From the NCBI GenBank assembly GCA_965200765.1, contig OZ241380.1, forward strand, positions 2,480,001-2,544,000: 64,000 bases of DNA. The letters run 5' to 3'. The stretch comes from G965200765 sp965200765. GTDB taxonomy: Bacteria > Pseudomonadota > Gammaproteobacteria > Arenicellales > JAJDZL01. Under the pieces are notes generated by a model. That model was not told the DNA's origin, searched no databases, and saw only the letters and a program-made list of their open reading frames with translations. Of this stretch, positions 34,691-44,060 are shown piece by piece (the first letter of the stretch is position 1; each line of letters begins with the position of its first letter). The position numbers were made by a program, and so were the translations under genes.

Positions 34691-35947
34691 ATGAGCAAGG
34701 AAAATCGATGGACCGTTGGAATTGACTGGGCGACCCGTTCGCATCAGGCTTGTGTAATGAGCACGGACGGCGACGTGCTGGGCAATCGCTCGTTCCGGCA
34801 CGGCGGTGTCGGGATTCGGGAGATGGCGGAGTGGGTATTGCAAATCACCGGTGCGGCGCCGGAACAGGTGGAAATTGGCATTGAAGTGCCGCGTGGTCCG
34901 GTGGTGGAAATGCTGCTGGGGCTGGGATTCAACGTGTGGGCGCTCAATCCAAAGCAGCTGGATCGCTTCCGCGACCGCTTCTGGATGTCCGGTGCCAAGG
35001 ACGATCGTCGCGATGCCGAAGTGCTGGCTTCGGCTTTGCGAACTGACCCGCAAGCGTTTCGACGGCTGAATCTGCCGGATGCGAACACCGAAATGCTGCG
35101 TGCGCTGTCACGCAACCTTTCCGACCTGGTTCGCGAACGCACTCGCCTTGGACATCGCATGCGAAACCGCCTCTGGAACTACTATCCGCAGTTTTCGGAG
35201 ATGGCCGGCAGTAAGCTGGCCGATGCTTGGCTCCTCGAACTGTGGAAGCTGGCGCCGACGCCGGAAGATGCACAGCGGCTTGACGAAGAGACCTTGACAA
35301 CCCTGCTGAAGCGCTATCGCATTCGCCGCATCAATGCCGTACAACTGCTTCGACAACTGCGACAATCGGCGATGCAGGTCGCCCCCGGCACCGTGGCCGC
35401 GGCGGTTGCACAAATCGGCGTCGCCGTTGAACAGCTGATCTTGATCAACCAGTTGCTCGCCGACACTCGCCGACAAATCGAACGCCAGCTGGAAGCCTTC
35501 GACCATTCGGAAGAATCGACCATGGTCGATGCCGTACCGAGACGCGATGCCGCGATCCTGCGCTCCATGCCGGGCGTGGGACCGAGCGTGCTGGCAACAT
35601 TGCTGAGCGAAGCCGCCGAAGCCATCCAGAATCGAGACCTCGGCGCCTTGCGATGCCTTTGCGGCGTGGCACCCGTCACCCTCCGCTCCGGCGGCAGCTG
35701 CCGGGTCACCAAGCGCCGCGCATCTCATGAACGACTTCAGCAAGCCTTGTACCACTGGGCACGGGTCGCGGTGCAGAGAGACCCGATCTGCAAGAAAAAA
35801 TATCGGGATCTTCGACAACGCGGACATGGACATTCCCGCTCCTTGCGCTCCGTCGCCGATCGCCTGCTGTCAGTCGCCTGCGCAATGCTGACCGCTCAAA
35901 CCGAGTTCAACCCGCAACATCCAGCCAAGTATGGTCAATGCACATGA
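34691..35947 (+). CDS. IS110-family transposase
   Basis: 418 residues. The N-terminal RuvC-like DEDD domain has Asp in VGIDWATRSHQACV, Glu in IGIEVPRG and the Asp pair in AKDDRRDAEVLASALR. The C-terminal Transposase_20 domain has RSMPGVGPSVLATLLSEA and the serine-bearing RSGGSCRVTKRRASHERL. Appears full length. ATG 34691 is preceded by GGAGGG. A hairpin at 35956-35974 (GCGGGG…CCCCGC, then AAAATT) follows the stop. Confidence 0.93.
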   Translation: MSKENRWTVGIDWATRSHQACVMSTDGDVLGNRSFRHGGVGIREMAEWVLQITGAAPEQVEIGIEVPRGPVVEMLLGLGFNVWALNPKQLDRFRDRFWMSGAKDDRRDAEVLASALRTDPQAFRRLNLPDANTEMLRALSRNLSDLVRERTRLGHRMRNRLWNYYPQFSEMAGSKLADAWLLELWKLAPTPEDAQRLDEETLTTLLKRYRIRRINAVQLLRQLRQSAMQVAPGTVAAAVAQIGVAVEQLILINQLLADTRRQIERQLEAFDHSEESTMVDAVPRRDAAILRSMPGVGPSVLATLLSEAAEAIQNRDLGALRCLCGVAPVTLRSGGSCRVTKRRASHERLQQALYHWARVAVQRDPICKKKYRDLRQRGHGHSRSLRSVADRLLSVACAMLTAQTEFNPQHPAKYGQCT

Positions 35948-35955
35948 AGAACATC

Positions 35956-35974
35956 GCGGGGGCACAAGCCCCGC
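35956..35974 (+). terminator. possible terminator hairpin after the IS110 transposase
   Basis: Stem GCGGGG/CCCCGC with a seven-base loop, followed by AAAATTAATTT rather than a clean T-run. Weak as an intrinsic terminator. Confidence 0.35.
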
Positions 35975-36017
35975 AAAATTAATTTGCAAAATGGTAGTAA
36001 GTCCCCAGTCCGAGGGT

Positions 36018-36051
36018 TTGACACGCACCCCGCTCGCGGGGTGCGTGTCAA
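36018..36051. repeat. 34-bp inverted repeat between IS110 and IS21 remnants
   Basis: A 16-base arm TTGACACGCACCCCGC, a two-base centre TC, and its exact reverse complement. It is either a strong hairpin or two insertion-sequence ends meeting head to head. It is followed closely by another TTGACA (36056-36061), a possible -35 element for the IS21 fragment. Confidence 0.7.
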
Positions 36052-36147
36052 GAAATTGACAAATCCGATATGCTCAGGGGCTTTGATGTATTCGACTGGG
36101 AATCGAAGGAGGCCCCCGAGCATATGAAAAACCTAAACGAGGTATGC

Positions 36148-36435
36148 ATGATACATTCAATGAAGGCTCTAGGATTGAGCATAAGCAGGATTGCCCGCTT
36201 GGCGGGTTGCGACCGCAAGACGGTACGCAAGTATCTGGCGCGAGGTGCGGAGGAACCGCATGGCCAGCGCCGACGAATGCGTGGTGCGGGGGTGTTGTCG
36301 CCGTACGAGGAGTATTTGTCGTCGCGCATCGAGTCGCATCCGGGCTTGTCGGGTCGTCGTCTGTACCGGGACATCGCGGAGATGGGCTATTGCACTGTAT
36401 ACGGTTGCAACTCGCCTGATGCGTACTGTAAATGA
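36148..36435 (+). pseudogene. IS21-family IstA transposase, N-terminal fragment
   Basis: About 95 residues of an IstA N-terminus: MIHSMKALGLSISRIARLAGCDRKTVRKYL (HTH), then the linker and SPYEEYLSSRIESHPGLSGRRLYRDIAEMGY. After MGY the sequence diverges and stops at 36435, where the IS1595 fragment begins. The integrase core and IstB helper are absent. GAGG precedes the ATG; an alternative ATG at 36124 is in frame. Confidence 0.82.
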
Positions 36436-37077
36436 AACTGCATCAAGAACTGAACATTCACAGAAAAGTGCATGGATATGCTTACTGAAATACGCGAGGC
36501 GTTTATCACTAGAAATCAAATTCTTATCGGCACTGTTGAATTGAACGAAACCTACATAGGCGACAAGGAGAGAAGCAAGCACAGTGACAAGAAGCTGGAA
36601 GTGAGTCGCGGAGCGATAGGCAAAACAGGTGTTGTTGGTACCAAGGTTCATACGAGAATGAAAGTGGTTGATGGGCCAGTATTGAAAACGGAAGCGCCGG
36701 CCTTGCGAAGCATTGTCAATTCCAATGTCGAGTATGGCTCCACCGTCTATACGGAAGATGCCAAGATGTATGCAGGAATGGTTGACTTCGTGCATGAACC
36801 AGTCAAGCACAGTGTAGGTGAGTTTGTAAAGAGCATGATTCATACAAACGGCATGGATTCATTCTGTGCGATGCTGAAGCGTGGATATGCGGGAACATAC
36901 CACAGCTTCGAGCATTTGGGTCGCTATGTGAACGAATTCACCATCAGGTACAATATGCGGCATTTAGATACGTTCGACCATATGGAAGTTATCGCCAAAA
37001 ATATGCTAAAATACAAGGAACTCGTATCTAGATTGACGACCGACTCAACTATGCAAGGAGTGACTGACTATGAGTAA
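36436..37077 (+). pseudogene. IS1595-family transposase, C-terminal DDE fragment
   Basis: The frame open from 36472 encodes MLTEIREAF, then VELNETYIGDKERSKH, an ISXO2-type DDE domain through NGMDSFCAMLKRGYAGTYH to the YNMRHLDTFDHM end. Upstream, LHQELNIHRK is readable one frame away (36432-36461), showing a frameshift. The first catalytic Asp is Asn (ELNET for ELDET) and the late Glu is Asp (GMDSF for GIESF). With the missing N-terminus it is certainly inactive. Confidence 0.85.
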
Positions 37078-37348
37078 GAATTTCAAGCGCAGTTTGCCGA
37101 CAAGTAGCAAGCCTGAAGATTCCCTTTCAGAAAGGAGGGAAAGCAAACAGTCTAGACCAGAAACAAGGGCGCAGAAGATAGATGCATACTCAGAATATAC
37201 CGCCAAAGCTGTCTTTGCCACCAGCAAATTGGAAAAAATGGTTCTTGAACCAATTCAATTTGGTCGATATGGTAAATTCTCAGCGTATATGCGAGTCTTT
37301 GTATTGTTTGAGGGAACCGGACCTGATGTGGGCCTTGGTAGTGCATGA
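37070..37348 (+). CDS. small hypothetical protein after the IS1595 fragment
   Basis: 92 residues, Ser/Lys/Glu-rich at the start, no recognisable domain. Its ATG overlaps the end of the transposase fragment by eight bases, as a coupled downstream gene would. It could be an accessory gene of the element or a chance ORF. No function proposed. Confidence 0.35.
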   Translation: MSKNFKRSLPTSSKPEDSLSERRESKQSRPETRAQKIDAYSEYTAKAVFATSKLEKMVLEPIQFGRYGKFSAYMRVFVLFEGTGPDVGLGSA

Positions 37349-37435
37349 ATTTTCATGACTATTGATTAACCATTGATTCGGTTAGATATGTACCAACAAA
37401 ATTAATTGAAACAACTGAGTATTAAAGGATAGTTG

Positions 37436-39142
37436 ATGTCACAAAATGAAATATCATCCTTCATTTGGAGTGTCTGTGATGATATTCTAAGGGGTTTGTT
37501 CAAACCTCATGAATATGGCGACATCATTCTCCCCTTCACAGTTCTGCGACGTCTTGACTGTGTGATTGAGGACAAAAAAGACGAAATTATCCAGCTACAT
37601 GAGAATTATGAAAATCAGTTAGAAGATACATCCGGAATAATCAAGGGGGAGACTAAAATGTCGTTTTTCAATCACTCTTATTACGACTTATCCCGTCTGA
37701 GACATGACCCGAGTAACGTTTGCATCAATTTTCAGAACTACATTGGAGGGTTCTCCGAAAATGTAGTTGAGATCATTGAGAATTTCCAACTTGATAAGCC
37801 AGTCGAGAAACTCAACAGAGAAAATCGCTTATTCAAATTCATTGACAAGTTTTCAGAGGTCGATCTGCACCCCGACAAGGTTTCCAACCACATGATGGGG
37901 CAGATCTTTGAAGAACTACTTCGTAGATTCTCAGAAATGTCCAACGAGACCAGCGGAGAACACTACACTCCTCGTGATGTCGTCCGCCTTTTGGTATCAC
38001 TTGTGTTTTCTGAAGATATTGACAACCTCAAAGGCAAGGGCATCATTCGGAGTATTTTTGATCCTTGCTGTGGTAGTGGGGGTATGCTAACGCTAGCTAA
38101 GGAGTGGGTCAATGATAATGTCAGTGACCAAATCCAGCTCCGTCTTGTAGGGCAAGAAATTAATCCCCAAACGTTTGCCATCTGTAAGTCCGATATAATG
38201 ATCACTGGTGAGGACCCGGAGAACATTCGTCTTGGAAACTCATTATCCAGGGACCAATTTTGTGGTGACCGATTTGACTACATGATTACCAACCCTCCCT
38301 ACGGAGTGAGTTGGGAACCAGATAAGGAGATCATTAAGAACGAGCATCAGAACCCGAATGGTCGGTTTTCTGTCGGAACACCGCGGATCTCAGATGGACA
38401 ACTATTGTTTCTCCAACACATGATTTCGAAGATGGAAACCAATGGTAGTCGAATTGGTGTAGTTTTCAACGGTTCTCCATTGTTCACAGGTGATGCAGGG
38501 AGTGGTGAGTCAGAGATTCGGAAATGGATTATTGATAACGACTGGTTGGAGTGTATTGTTTCCTTACCTGATCAACTATTCTTCAATACTGGTATATCGA
38601 CATACCTTTGGATCCTAACGAATAAGAAGTCTGATAAACGGTGTGGAAAGATTCAGTTGATAGACGGATCATCCTTGTTCGTTGATATGAAAAAGTCGCT
38701 CGGAAATAAACGAAAAGAAGTATCCACACCCCAACTCAATAAAATCGTCCACCTTTATCTGAATTTTGAGGAGGAGGATAAATGCAAAATTTATCCTAAC
38801 AAGTTCTTTGGATATACTAAAGTTCAAGTAGAGCAACCAGTAATTGAGAATGGAATAGTCGCAATTGACAAAAAAGGTAATCCAATACCCGATACCTCCA
38901 AACGATATCACGAGCGAGTTCCATTGCAAGACGATATTGATAAGTACTACGAGAAAGAAGTAAAACTCCAACTTCCAAATTCATGGATGGATCGAACTAA
39001 GGACAAGATAGGATACGAGATCAATTTTACCAAATACTTCTACAAGTTCAAATCACTACGGTCCTTAGAGGAAATTACACAAGATCTTCTTAAATTAGAT
39101 AAGGAAGCAGAGGGTCTAATGAAAGAGGTTCTTAAGAAATGA
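37436..39142 (+). CDS. hsdM: type I restriction-modification DNA methyltransferase HsdM
   Basis: 568 residues. An N-terminal HsdM helical domain (LRGLFKPHEYGDIILPFTVLRRLDCV) is followed by the N6-adenine methyltransferase domain. SAM motif I is FDPCCGSGGML near 207 and catalytic motif IV is NPPY at 286-289. It methylates adenine in the target specified by HsdS. AAGGA lies seven bases before ATG 37436. It overlaps hsdS by four bases. Intact by length. Confidence 0.95.
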   Translation: MSQNEISSFIWSVCDDILRGLFKPHEYGDIILPFTVLRRLDCVIEDKKDEIIQLHENYENQLEDTSGIIKGETKMSFFNHSYYDLSRLRHDPSNVCINFQNYIGGFSENVVEIIENFQLDKPVEKLNRENRLFKFIDKFSEVDLHPDKVSNHMMGQIFEELLRRFSEMSNETSGEHYTPRDVVRLLVSLVFSEDIDNLKGKGIIRSIFDPCCGSGGMLTLAKEWVNDNVSDQIQLRLVGQEINPQTFAICKSDIMITGEDPENIRLGNSLSRDQFCGDRFDYMITNPPYGVSWEPDKEIIKNEHQNPNGRFSVGTPRISDGQLLFLQHMISKMETNGSRIGVVFNGSPLFTGDAGSGESEIRKWIIDNDWLECIVSLPDQLFFNTGISTYLWILTNKKSDKRCGKIQLIDGSSLFVDMKKSLGNKRKEVSTPQLNKIVHLYLNFEEEDKCKIYPNKFFGYTKVQVEQPVIENGIVAIDKKGNPIPDTSKRYHERVPLQDDIDKYYEKEVKLQLPNSWMDRTKDKIGYEINFTKYFYKFKSLRSLEEITQDLLKLDKEAEGLMKEVLKK

Positions 39143-40380
39143 AATCCTATTCAGATTACAAGGATAGTGGTATTGAGTGGATTGAGGATATTCCAAGTAG
39201 TTGGAAAATCATTCGACTAATTTTTTCCTTAGAACTCATTGTAGAAAAGGATCTGCCATCCGATGAAGATGTGAAAATTTCACCTGAATACGTTGAGTCC
39301 TATACAGGTAAAATAATTAATTATCATTCAAATTATGGTACCATGGGAATGAAATTCCAAAAAGGTGACACACTACTTAACAAACTAGGGGTTTATCTTT
39401 CAAAGTTCGTGTTTTGTGAATTGGATGGATTCTCAATGGGAGAAATGATTGTCTTACGTCCTCAAAAATATCTACCGAAATATCAATACTATCTTTTAAC
39501 AAATGAAAAAATTATAGATTATTTTAACTCCCTCTCTCAAGGTGTAAAAATGCCGAGAACACCTGTATACGAGATGTTAAATTCATTTTGTCCTGTACCC
39601 CCCCCCCCTGAACAAAAACAAATTTCTGTTTACCTTGATTCAAAAACTCAACAAATTGATATTTTAATTGAAAAAACAGAACGGAAGATCGAACTACTAA
39701 AAGAACAAAGATCTTCCCTAATTGATCACTGCGTCACCAAAGGCTTAGATGCCAATGTTGAAGTGAAAGACAGTGGTATTGAGTGGATTGGGAATATTCC
39801 GAGTAACTGGAAAGTCAGCCGACTAAATTTTTTCTTAGAACTCATAGTAGAGAAAGGGCTACCAAACAATGATGATGTGAAAATTTCACCTGAATATGTT
39901 GAACCCTATACAGGTAAAGTGATGAATTATCATTCCGATTATGGAACTATGGGAATGAAATTCCAAAAAGGTGATACACTACTCAACAAATTGCGGGTTT
40001 ATCTGTCAAAGTTTGTGTTTTGTGAACTGGATGGTTTCTCAATGGGGGAAATGATTGTTTTGCGTCCTCGTAAATATCTACCAAAATATCAATACTATCT
40101 TCTGACAAACGCGAGAATTATAGATTATTTTAACTCCCTCTCTCAGGGTGTAAAAATGCCGAGACCCCCTGTATACGAGATGTTAAATTCATATTGTCCT
40201 GTACCCCCATTTTCCCAACAGAAACAAATTTCAGACTATCTTGACCATGAGACTTTGAAGATTGACCGAATGGTTGACATTGAGGCTAAGCGAGTCGAAC
40301 TTCTAAAAGAGTACCGTCGGTGCTTGATCTCCAGCGTGGTTACCGGAAAGATTGATGTGCGTAGTGAGGTATATCAGTGA
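39139..40380 (+). CDS. hsdS: type I R-M specificity subunit HsdS with twin TRDs and C11 tract
   Basis: 413 residues with two target-recognition domains, each starting SGIEWI-xx-IPSxWK. Each ends CPVPP and is followed by a conserved coiled-coil (KIELLKEQRSSLIDHCVTKG; RVELLKEYRRCLISSVVTGKI). The two TRDs match at about 125 of 146 positions. Normally they differ because each reads a different half-site, so near-identity predicts a symmetric bipartite target. Codons 154-157 (CCC CCC CCC CCT) are an 11-C run. A gain of one C gives an immediate TGA, and a loss of one C gives a stop about 20 codons later. It overlaps hsdM and hsdR by four bases each. Confidence 0.93.
   Translation: MKSYSDYKDSGIEWIEDIPSSWKIIRLIFSLELIVEKDLPSDEDVKISPEYVESYTGKIINYHSNYGTMGMKFQKGDTLLNKLGVYLSKFVFCELDGFSMGEMIVLRPQKYLPKYQYYLLTNEKIIDYFNSLSQGVKMPRTPVYEMLNSFCPVPPPPEQKQISVYLDSKTQQIDILIEKTERKIELLKEQRSSLIDHCVTKGLDANVEVKDSGIEWIGNIPSNWKVSRLNFFLELIVEKGLPNNDDVKISPEYVEPYTGKVMNYHSDYGTMGMKFQKGDTLLNKLRVYLSKFVFCELDGFSMGEMIVLRPRKYLPKYQYYLLTNARIIDYFNSLSQGVKMPRPPVYEMLNSYCPVPPFSQQKQISDYLDHETLKIDRMVDIEAKRVELLKEYRRCLISSVVTGKIDVRSEVYQ
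39166..40211 (+). repeat. TRD-coding direct duplication within hsdS
   Basis: Copy 1 (about 39166-39605) and copy 2 (about 39772-40211) are 606 bp apart and near-identical over about 440 bp. They include long identical runs such as the segment encoding MKFQKGDTLLNKL. Recombination between them would delete one TRD plus the central helix. Confidence 0.88.
39598..39608 (+). repeat. C11 contingency tract inside hsdS
   Basis: Eleven C, in frame as Pro-Pro-Pro-Pro, at the end of the first TRD. The equivalent position in the second copy is CCCCCATTTTCC, so only the first copy carries the long tract. Confidence 0.92.
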
Positions 40381-43319
40381 TTTACTACAAAGAGGAAAAA
40401 TTTGAAGATCATATCGAATTGAAACTCATCGAAAGCGGTTACGAGGCTCGGAAAACAGATTCTTTCATGAAAGATCTATGTTTAATCTCGGATGATCTCA
40501 TTGGTTTCATCAAAGACACACAACCGAAGCAGTTCGAGAAACTTAGCAACCAATATGGTGTTCAAACTGAGAAGAAACTTCTTAAACGAATTTCAGACCA
40601 GATCGAAAAACGAGGACTGATTGATGTCATTCGCAAAGGAGTCAAGGACCGCGGTTCAAACTTTCGGCTAGCTTTTTTCGAGCCGAAGAGCGGCCTCAAC
40701 CTTGAACATCAGGAACTTTACAAGAAAAACCGGTTCACTGTTGTACGTCAATTGAAGTACTCCGTGATGAACGAATATTCAGTGGATTTGGCACTATTTT
40801 TGAATGGTATCCCGTTTTCGATTTTGGAGCTAAAGAACTCGTTGACTGGTCAAATCCATTCAGATGCCGAAGATCAGTATAAAAAAGACAGAAATCCGAG
40901 TGAACCACTTTTTCGGTTCAAGAGATGCCTTGTCTTCTTCGCAGTGGGAAACGAAAAGGTTTCGATGACAACTCGGTTGGCGGGTCAGAAAACTAAGTTT
41001 CTTCCCTATAATAAGGACATTGAAAACCCAGTCAACCCTGAAGACCACAAGAGTTCCTACCTTTGGGAGGAGATTCTCCAACCGGATAGTGTTCTTGATC
41101 TTGTAGAGAATTATGTCCATGTCCGTGAAGAAATCGAAAAGGTTTACAACCCCAAGTCTCAAAATATTATTGATAATAAATCCCAAGTACTCATCTTTCC
41201 TCGCTATCATCAACTTCGTGTTGTGAGAAAACTTAGGGCAACGGTCATAAAGGAGGGCACGGGTAATTCGTACTTGATCGAACATACTACAGGAAGTGGT
41301 AAGTCTCTCTCAATCGGTTGGCTTTCACACCTGTTGACATCCCTCTACCAAAACCAGACAGATACCAACCGAATGTTTGATTCTGTGATAGTAGTTACAG
41401 ACCGAAAAATACTGGATAAACAGATTCAGAATACGATCAAGCAACTCGAACAGACTAGTGGCGTTGTAAACCCGGTTGATGTGAATTCTCAACAACTCAA
41501 AAAGTTCATTGAGGCTGGAAAGCACATCATCATCACCACAATTCAAAAATTTCCAGTAATTTCGAGTACGATTTCGAAACTGACCGGACGTAAGTTTGCC
41601 GTAATCGTTGACGAAGTTCATTCCTCACAGAGTGGCCAATCTGCAGGTCACTTACAAATGTCTTTGTCAAAATCCGTTCTAGACGAATACCAAGAAGGAG
41701 AGGATATTGATGATTTAACAGATATCGACAAGCTGATCCTCAAAGAGATGGGGACTCGTGGAAAACAGCCTCATATCTCCTATTTCGGGTTCAGCGGAAC
41801 ACCAAAGAACAAAACTTTGGAAATATTTGGCCGAGAAAACCAAGACGGTCAGTTCGAATCTTTCGATATCTACTCTATGAAACAGAGTATTGCAGAAGGT
41901 TTCACACTTGATGTCCTTAGTAACTATACGACCTATAAACGATATTTCAATCTAAATCAGAAAGAACTAAACGATGACAAAGTTGATATTCGTCGGGTCA
42001 AACGGATGTTAGTGAATTGGGTGGATATCCATCCCCATACGATTGCAGAGAAAACCAAAATTATTCTTGACCATTTTAACTCTCATACTGTAAATGAGAT
42101 TGATGGGAAGGCAAGGGCGATGGTTGTAACGCGTTCGCGTCTTCACTGTGTGAAGTTCAAACTGGAGTTCGATAGACAGATGAAGAAGTTGGGACTTCCC
42201 TACGGGGCCATTGTTGGGTTTAGTGGAAAGGTGACAGATTGGGACATCGGTCAAAGCTACACCGAATCTTCAATGAACGCATTTTCTGATTCCGAAACAG
42301 AACAACGCTTCAAACATCCTGAGAATCGGATCCTAATCGTGAACAACAAGTTCCAGACTGGCTTCGACGAACCAATGATGCATTCGATGTACATTGACAA
42401 AAGACTTGGTGGGCTACAGGCAGTCCAGACCCTTAGTCGTTTGAATCGTACAATGCACAGAAAGAAAAACACATTTGTTTTGGACTTCGTAAACGATCCG
42501 GAAATAATTCAAAAATCATTCCAACCTTACTATAATGGAACCATTCTTGCAGAAGGTACAGATCCTAACCACATCTATACACTCCAACAAAAGATTGAGG
42601 AGCACAACCTGTATAATGATAATATCATTAAAATATTCATAACCACATTCTACGATGACAGCATCCCTAATGAGAAACTTCAGGGGATATTGGATTCTGT
42701 TGTTGAGTCTTGGAAAAAACTAGAAAATGACCAACAAGAAGATTTTCGAAAAAATGTACAGAGTTTCATTCGTTTCTATGGATATATCATTCAGATTATC
42801 AGTTTCAAAGATCTCGAACTTGAAAAACTTTACATTTTCCTCATTCATTTGGTGAAAAAACTTCCTCGACGGCGGCTGGATGACATTGACGATATAACAT
42901 CTTCCATTGATCTCGAATACTTTCGAATTAAGGAGGGACAATCGTCTCCAATTGATCTAGAAGGACATGACGGCGCAGTAACTCCAATGGGACAAGGTAC
43001 AATTGTTCCTTTACCGGAAGAGATTAAGGAACTCTTCTCAGAAATTATTAAAACGCTTAACGATAAATTTGGAACCGATTTTACTGAATATGACAAACCT
43101 GGGTTTGAGAAAATCTATAGACGAATTCAAGCAAACAAGAAATATAGAGCAACGCACATGGGGGATAACACAGAAACCAATAAACGGCATGCTTTCGGTA
43201 AATTGTTCGAAAAGTCCAAACATAATCTTTACAAGGAGGATCTTGAATTTTACAAAAAAATTGACATTCCCGAGGTCAGCAATTCCCTCAAGGAAATTTT
43301 TTATAGTAAATACACTTGA
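40377..43319 (+). CDS. hsdR: type I restriction endonuclease subunit HsdR
   Basis: 980 residues. The N-terminal nuclease core has Asp in VDLALFLNGIPF and the E-x-K of ILELKN (about residues 136-154). Next is the superfamily 2 translocase with Walker A TTGSGKS near 304, a DEVH box near 413, the helicase motif FGFSGTP, and later motifs VTRSRLHCVKF and QTLSRLNRT. A C-terminal helical domain binds HsdM. It cleaves DNA lacking methylation after translocation. Intact, so the hsdMSR operon is complete as assembled. Confidence 0.95.
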   Translation: MIYYKEEKFEDHIELKLIESGYEARKTDSFMKDLCLISDDLIGFIKDTQPKQFEKLSNQYGVQTEKKLLKRISDQIEKRGLIDVIRKGVKDRGSNFRLAFFEPKSGLNLEHQELYKKNRFTVVRQLKYSVMNEYSVDLALFLNGIPFSILELKNSLTGQIHSDAEDQYKKDRNPSEPLFRFKRCLVFFAVGNEKVSMTTRLAGQKTKFLPYNKDIENPVNPEDHKSSYLWEEILQPDSVLDLVENYVHVREEIEKVYNPKSQNIIDNKSQVLIFPRYHQLRVVRKLRATVIKEGTGNSYLIEHTTGSGKSLSIGWLSHLLTSLYQNQTDTNRMFDSVIVVTDRKILDKQIQNTIKQLEQTSGVVNPVDVNSQQLKKFIEAGKHIIITTIQKFPVISSTISKLTGRKFAVIVDEVHSSQSGQSAGHLQMSLSKSVLDEYQEGEDIDDLTDIDKLILKEMGTRGKQPHISYFGFSGTPKNKTLEIFGRENQDGQFESFDIYSMKQSIAEGFTLDVLSNYTTYKRYFNLNQKELNDDKVDIRRVKRMLVNWVDIHPHTIAEKTKIILDHFNSHTVNEIDGKARAMVVTRSRLHCVKFKLEFDRQMKKLGLPYGAIVGFSGKVTDWDIGQSYTESSMNAFSDSETEQRFKHPENRILIVNNKFQTGFDEPMMHSMYIDKRLGGLQAVQTLSRLNRTMHRKKNTFVLDFVNDPEIIQKSFQPYYNGTILAEGTDPNHIYTLQQKIEEHNLYNDNIIKIFITTFYDDSIPNEKLQGILDSVVESWKKLENDQQEDFRKNVQSFIRFYGYIIQIISFKDLELEKLYIFLIHLVKKLPRRRLDDIDDITSSIDLEYFRIKEGQSSPIDLEGHDGAVTPMGQGTIVPLPEEIKELFSEIIKTLNDKFGTDFTEYDKPGFEKIYRRIQANKKYRATHMGDNTETNKRHAFGKLFEKSKHNLYKEDLEFYKKIDIPEVSNSLKEIFYSKYT

Positions 43320-43790
43320 TGCGAGGTAGTAGTATGAAAGTGGTGGCCAATTGTTGACGTACTCATTTCTCCGTCAGATTGCAATAGTCCGAGATTGGTT
43401 TGCAGGTCATGCATCTTCAATTGTTAGTAATACGAGCACTTATCGTCATTCCTGAGCCAGCGCAATCATCAGCATATTTTACGTTAACCCGAAGAATTGG
43501 TAAAAATTTTATCAAAAAAAGACAAAGATTAAATCAGTGATGTTCAAAACACAAAAGGTCATTCGAAAAAATAAGAGTGATTTTTAAAATGATTCCAATT
43601 GTATGTACAAGGTAATTGACCACTCTTTTTTTGAACACGTGAAATTGGAATGAAAAGTTCTATAATTTTTCAGAAGCGCATCGAAATCTGTTGTACCACA
43701 TTATTGAATGCAAAACTAATCAATGCTGATTCAGTGTTCTAATTTAATTTAGATCGGTAAAACCTTGATAATCAAAAATATTTTTATGTT
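43320..43790. other. 471-bp gene-free AT-rich region after hsdR
   Basis: No ORF. Two inverted-repeat pairs are interleaved: AAGAGTG (43573-43579) with CACTCTT (43621-43627), and ATTCCAATT (43592-43600) with AATTGGAAT (43643-43651). Such an order would form a pseudoknot rather than nested hairpins. No family recognised. Confidence 0.35.
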
Positions 43791-44060
43791 CTACTGGCAA
43801 TTGGCTTCGTCAAGGAAATTTGTAAATCCACCATCCTTGGTACGATAATAGATTGCCATGTCAACCAGATAAACATGACTCCACTTGGTGTACGCTTTGC
43901 AACCGTTTTTTGTATAACCGGCTGGCACCATCCAGACAGCACCATCCACAATTTCAATCGCACCAGTTGGTGTTGGTGGTGTTGTAGTCGAATTGAATTG
44001 GCATCCAGTAAGAATCACCATCGCAAGAATCACAATTTTAAGAGCATGCTGAATGTTCAC
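43791..44060 (-). CDS. small outer-membrane or inner-membrane lipoprotein, hypothetical
   Basis: 89 residues. The start is hydrophobic and ends in a lipobox LTGC with Cys20 as the lipidated residue. A Thr/Pro-rich linker (STTTPPTPTG) and a 50-residue domain with two further Cys follow. Family not recognised. It lies alone between the R-M operon and IS630. Confidence 0.55.
   Translation of the reverse strand: MNIQHALKIVILAMVILTGCQFNSTTTPPTPTGAIEIVDGAVWMVPAGYTKNGCKAYTKWSHVYLVDMAIYYRTKDGGFTNFLDEANCQ

Noticed and set aside
35108..35833. Minus-strand open frame within the IS110 transposase
   Set aside because: Shadow of a GC-rich coding region; no family resemblance.
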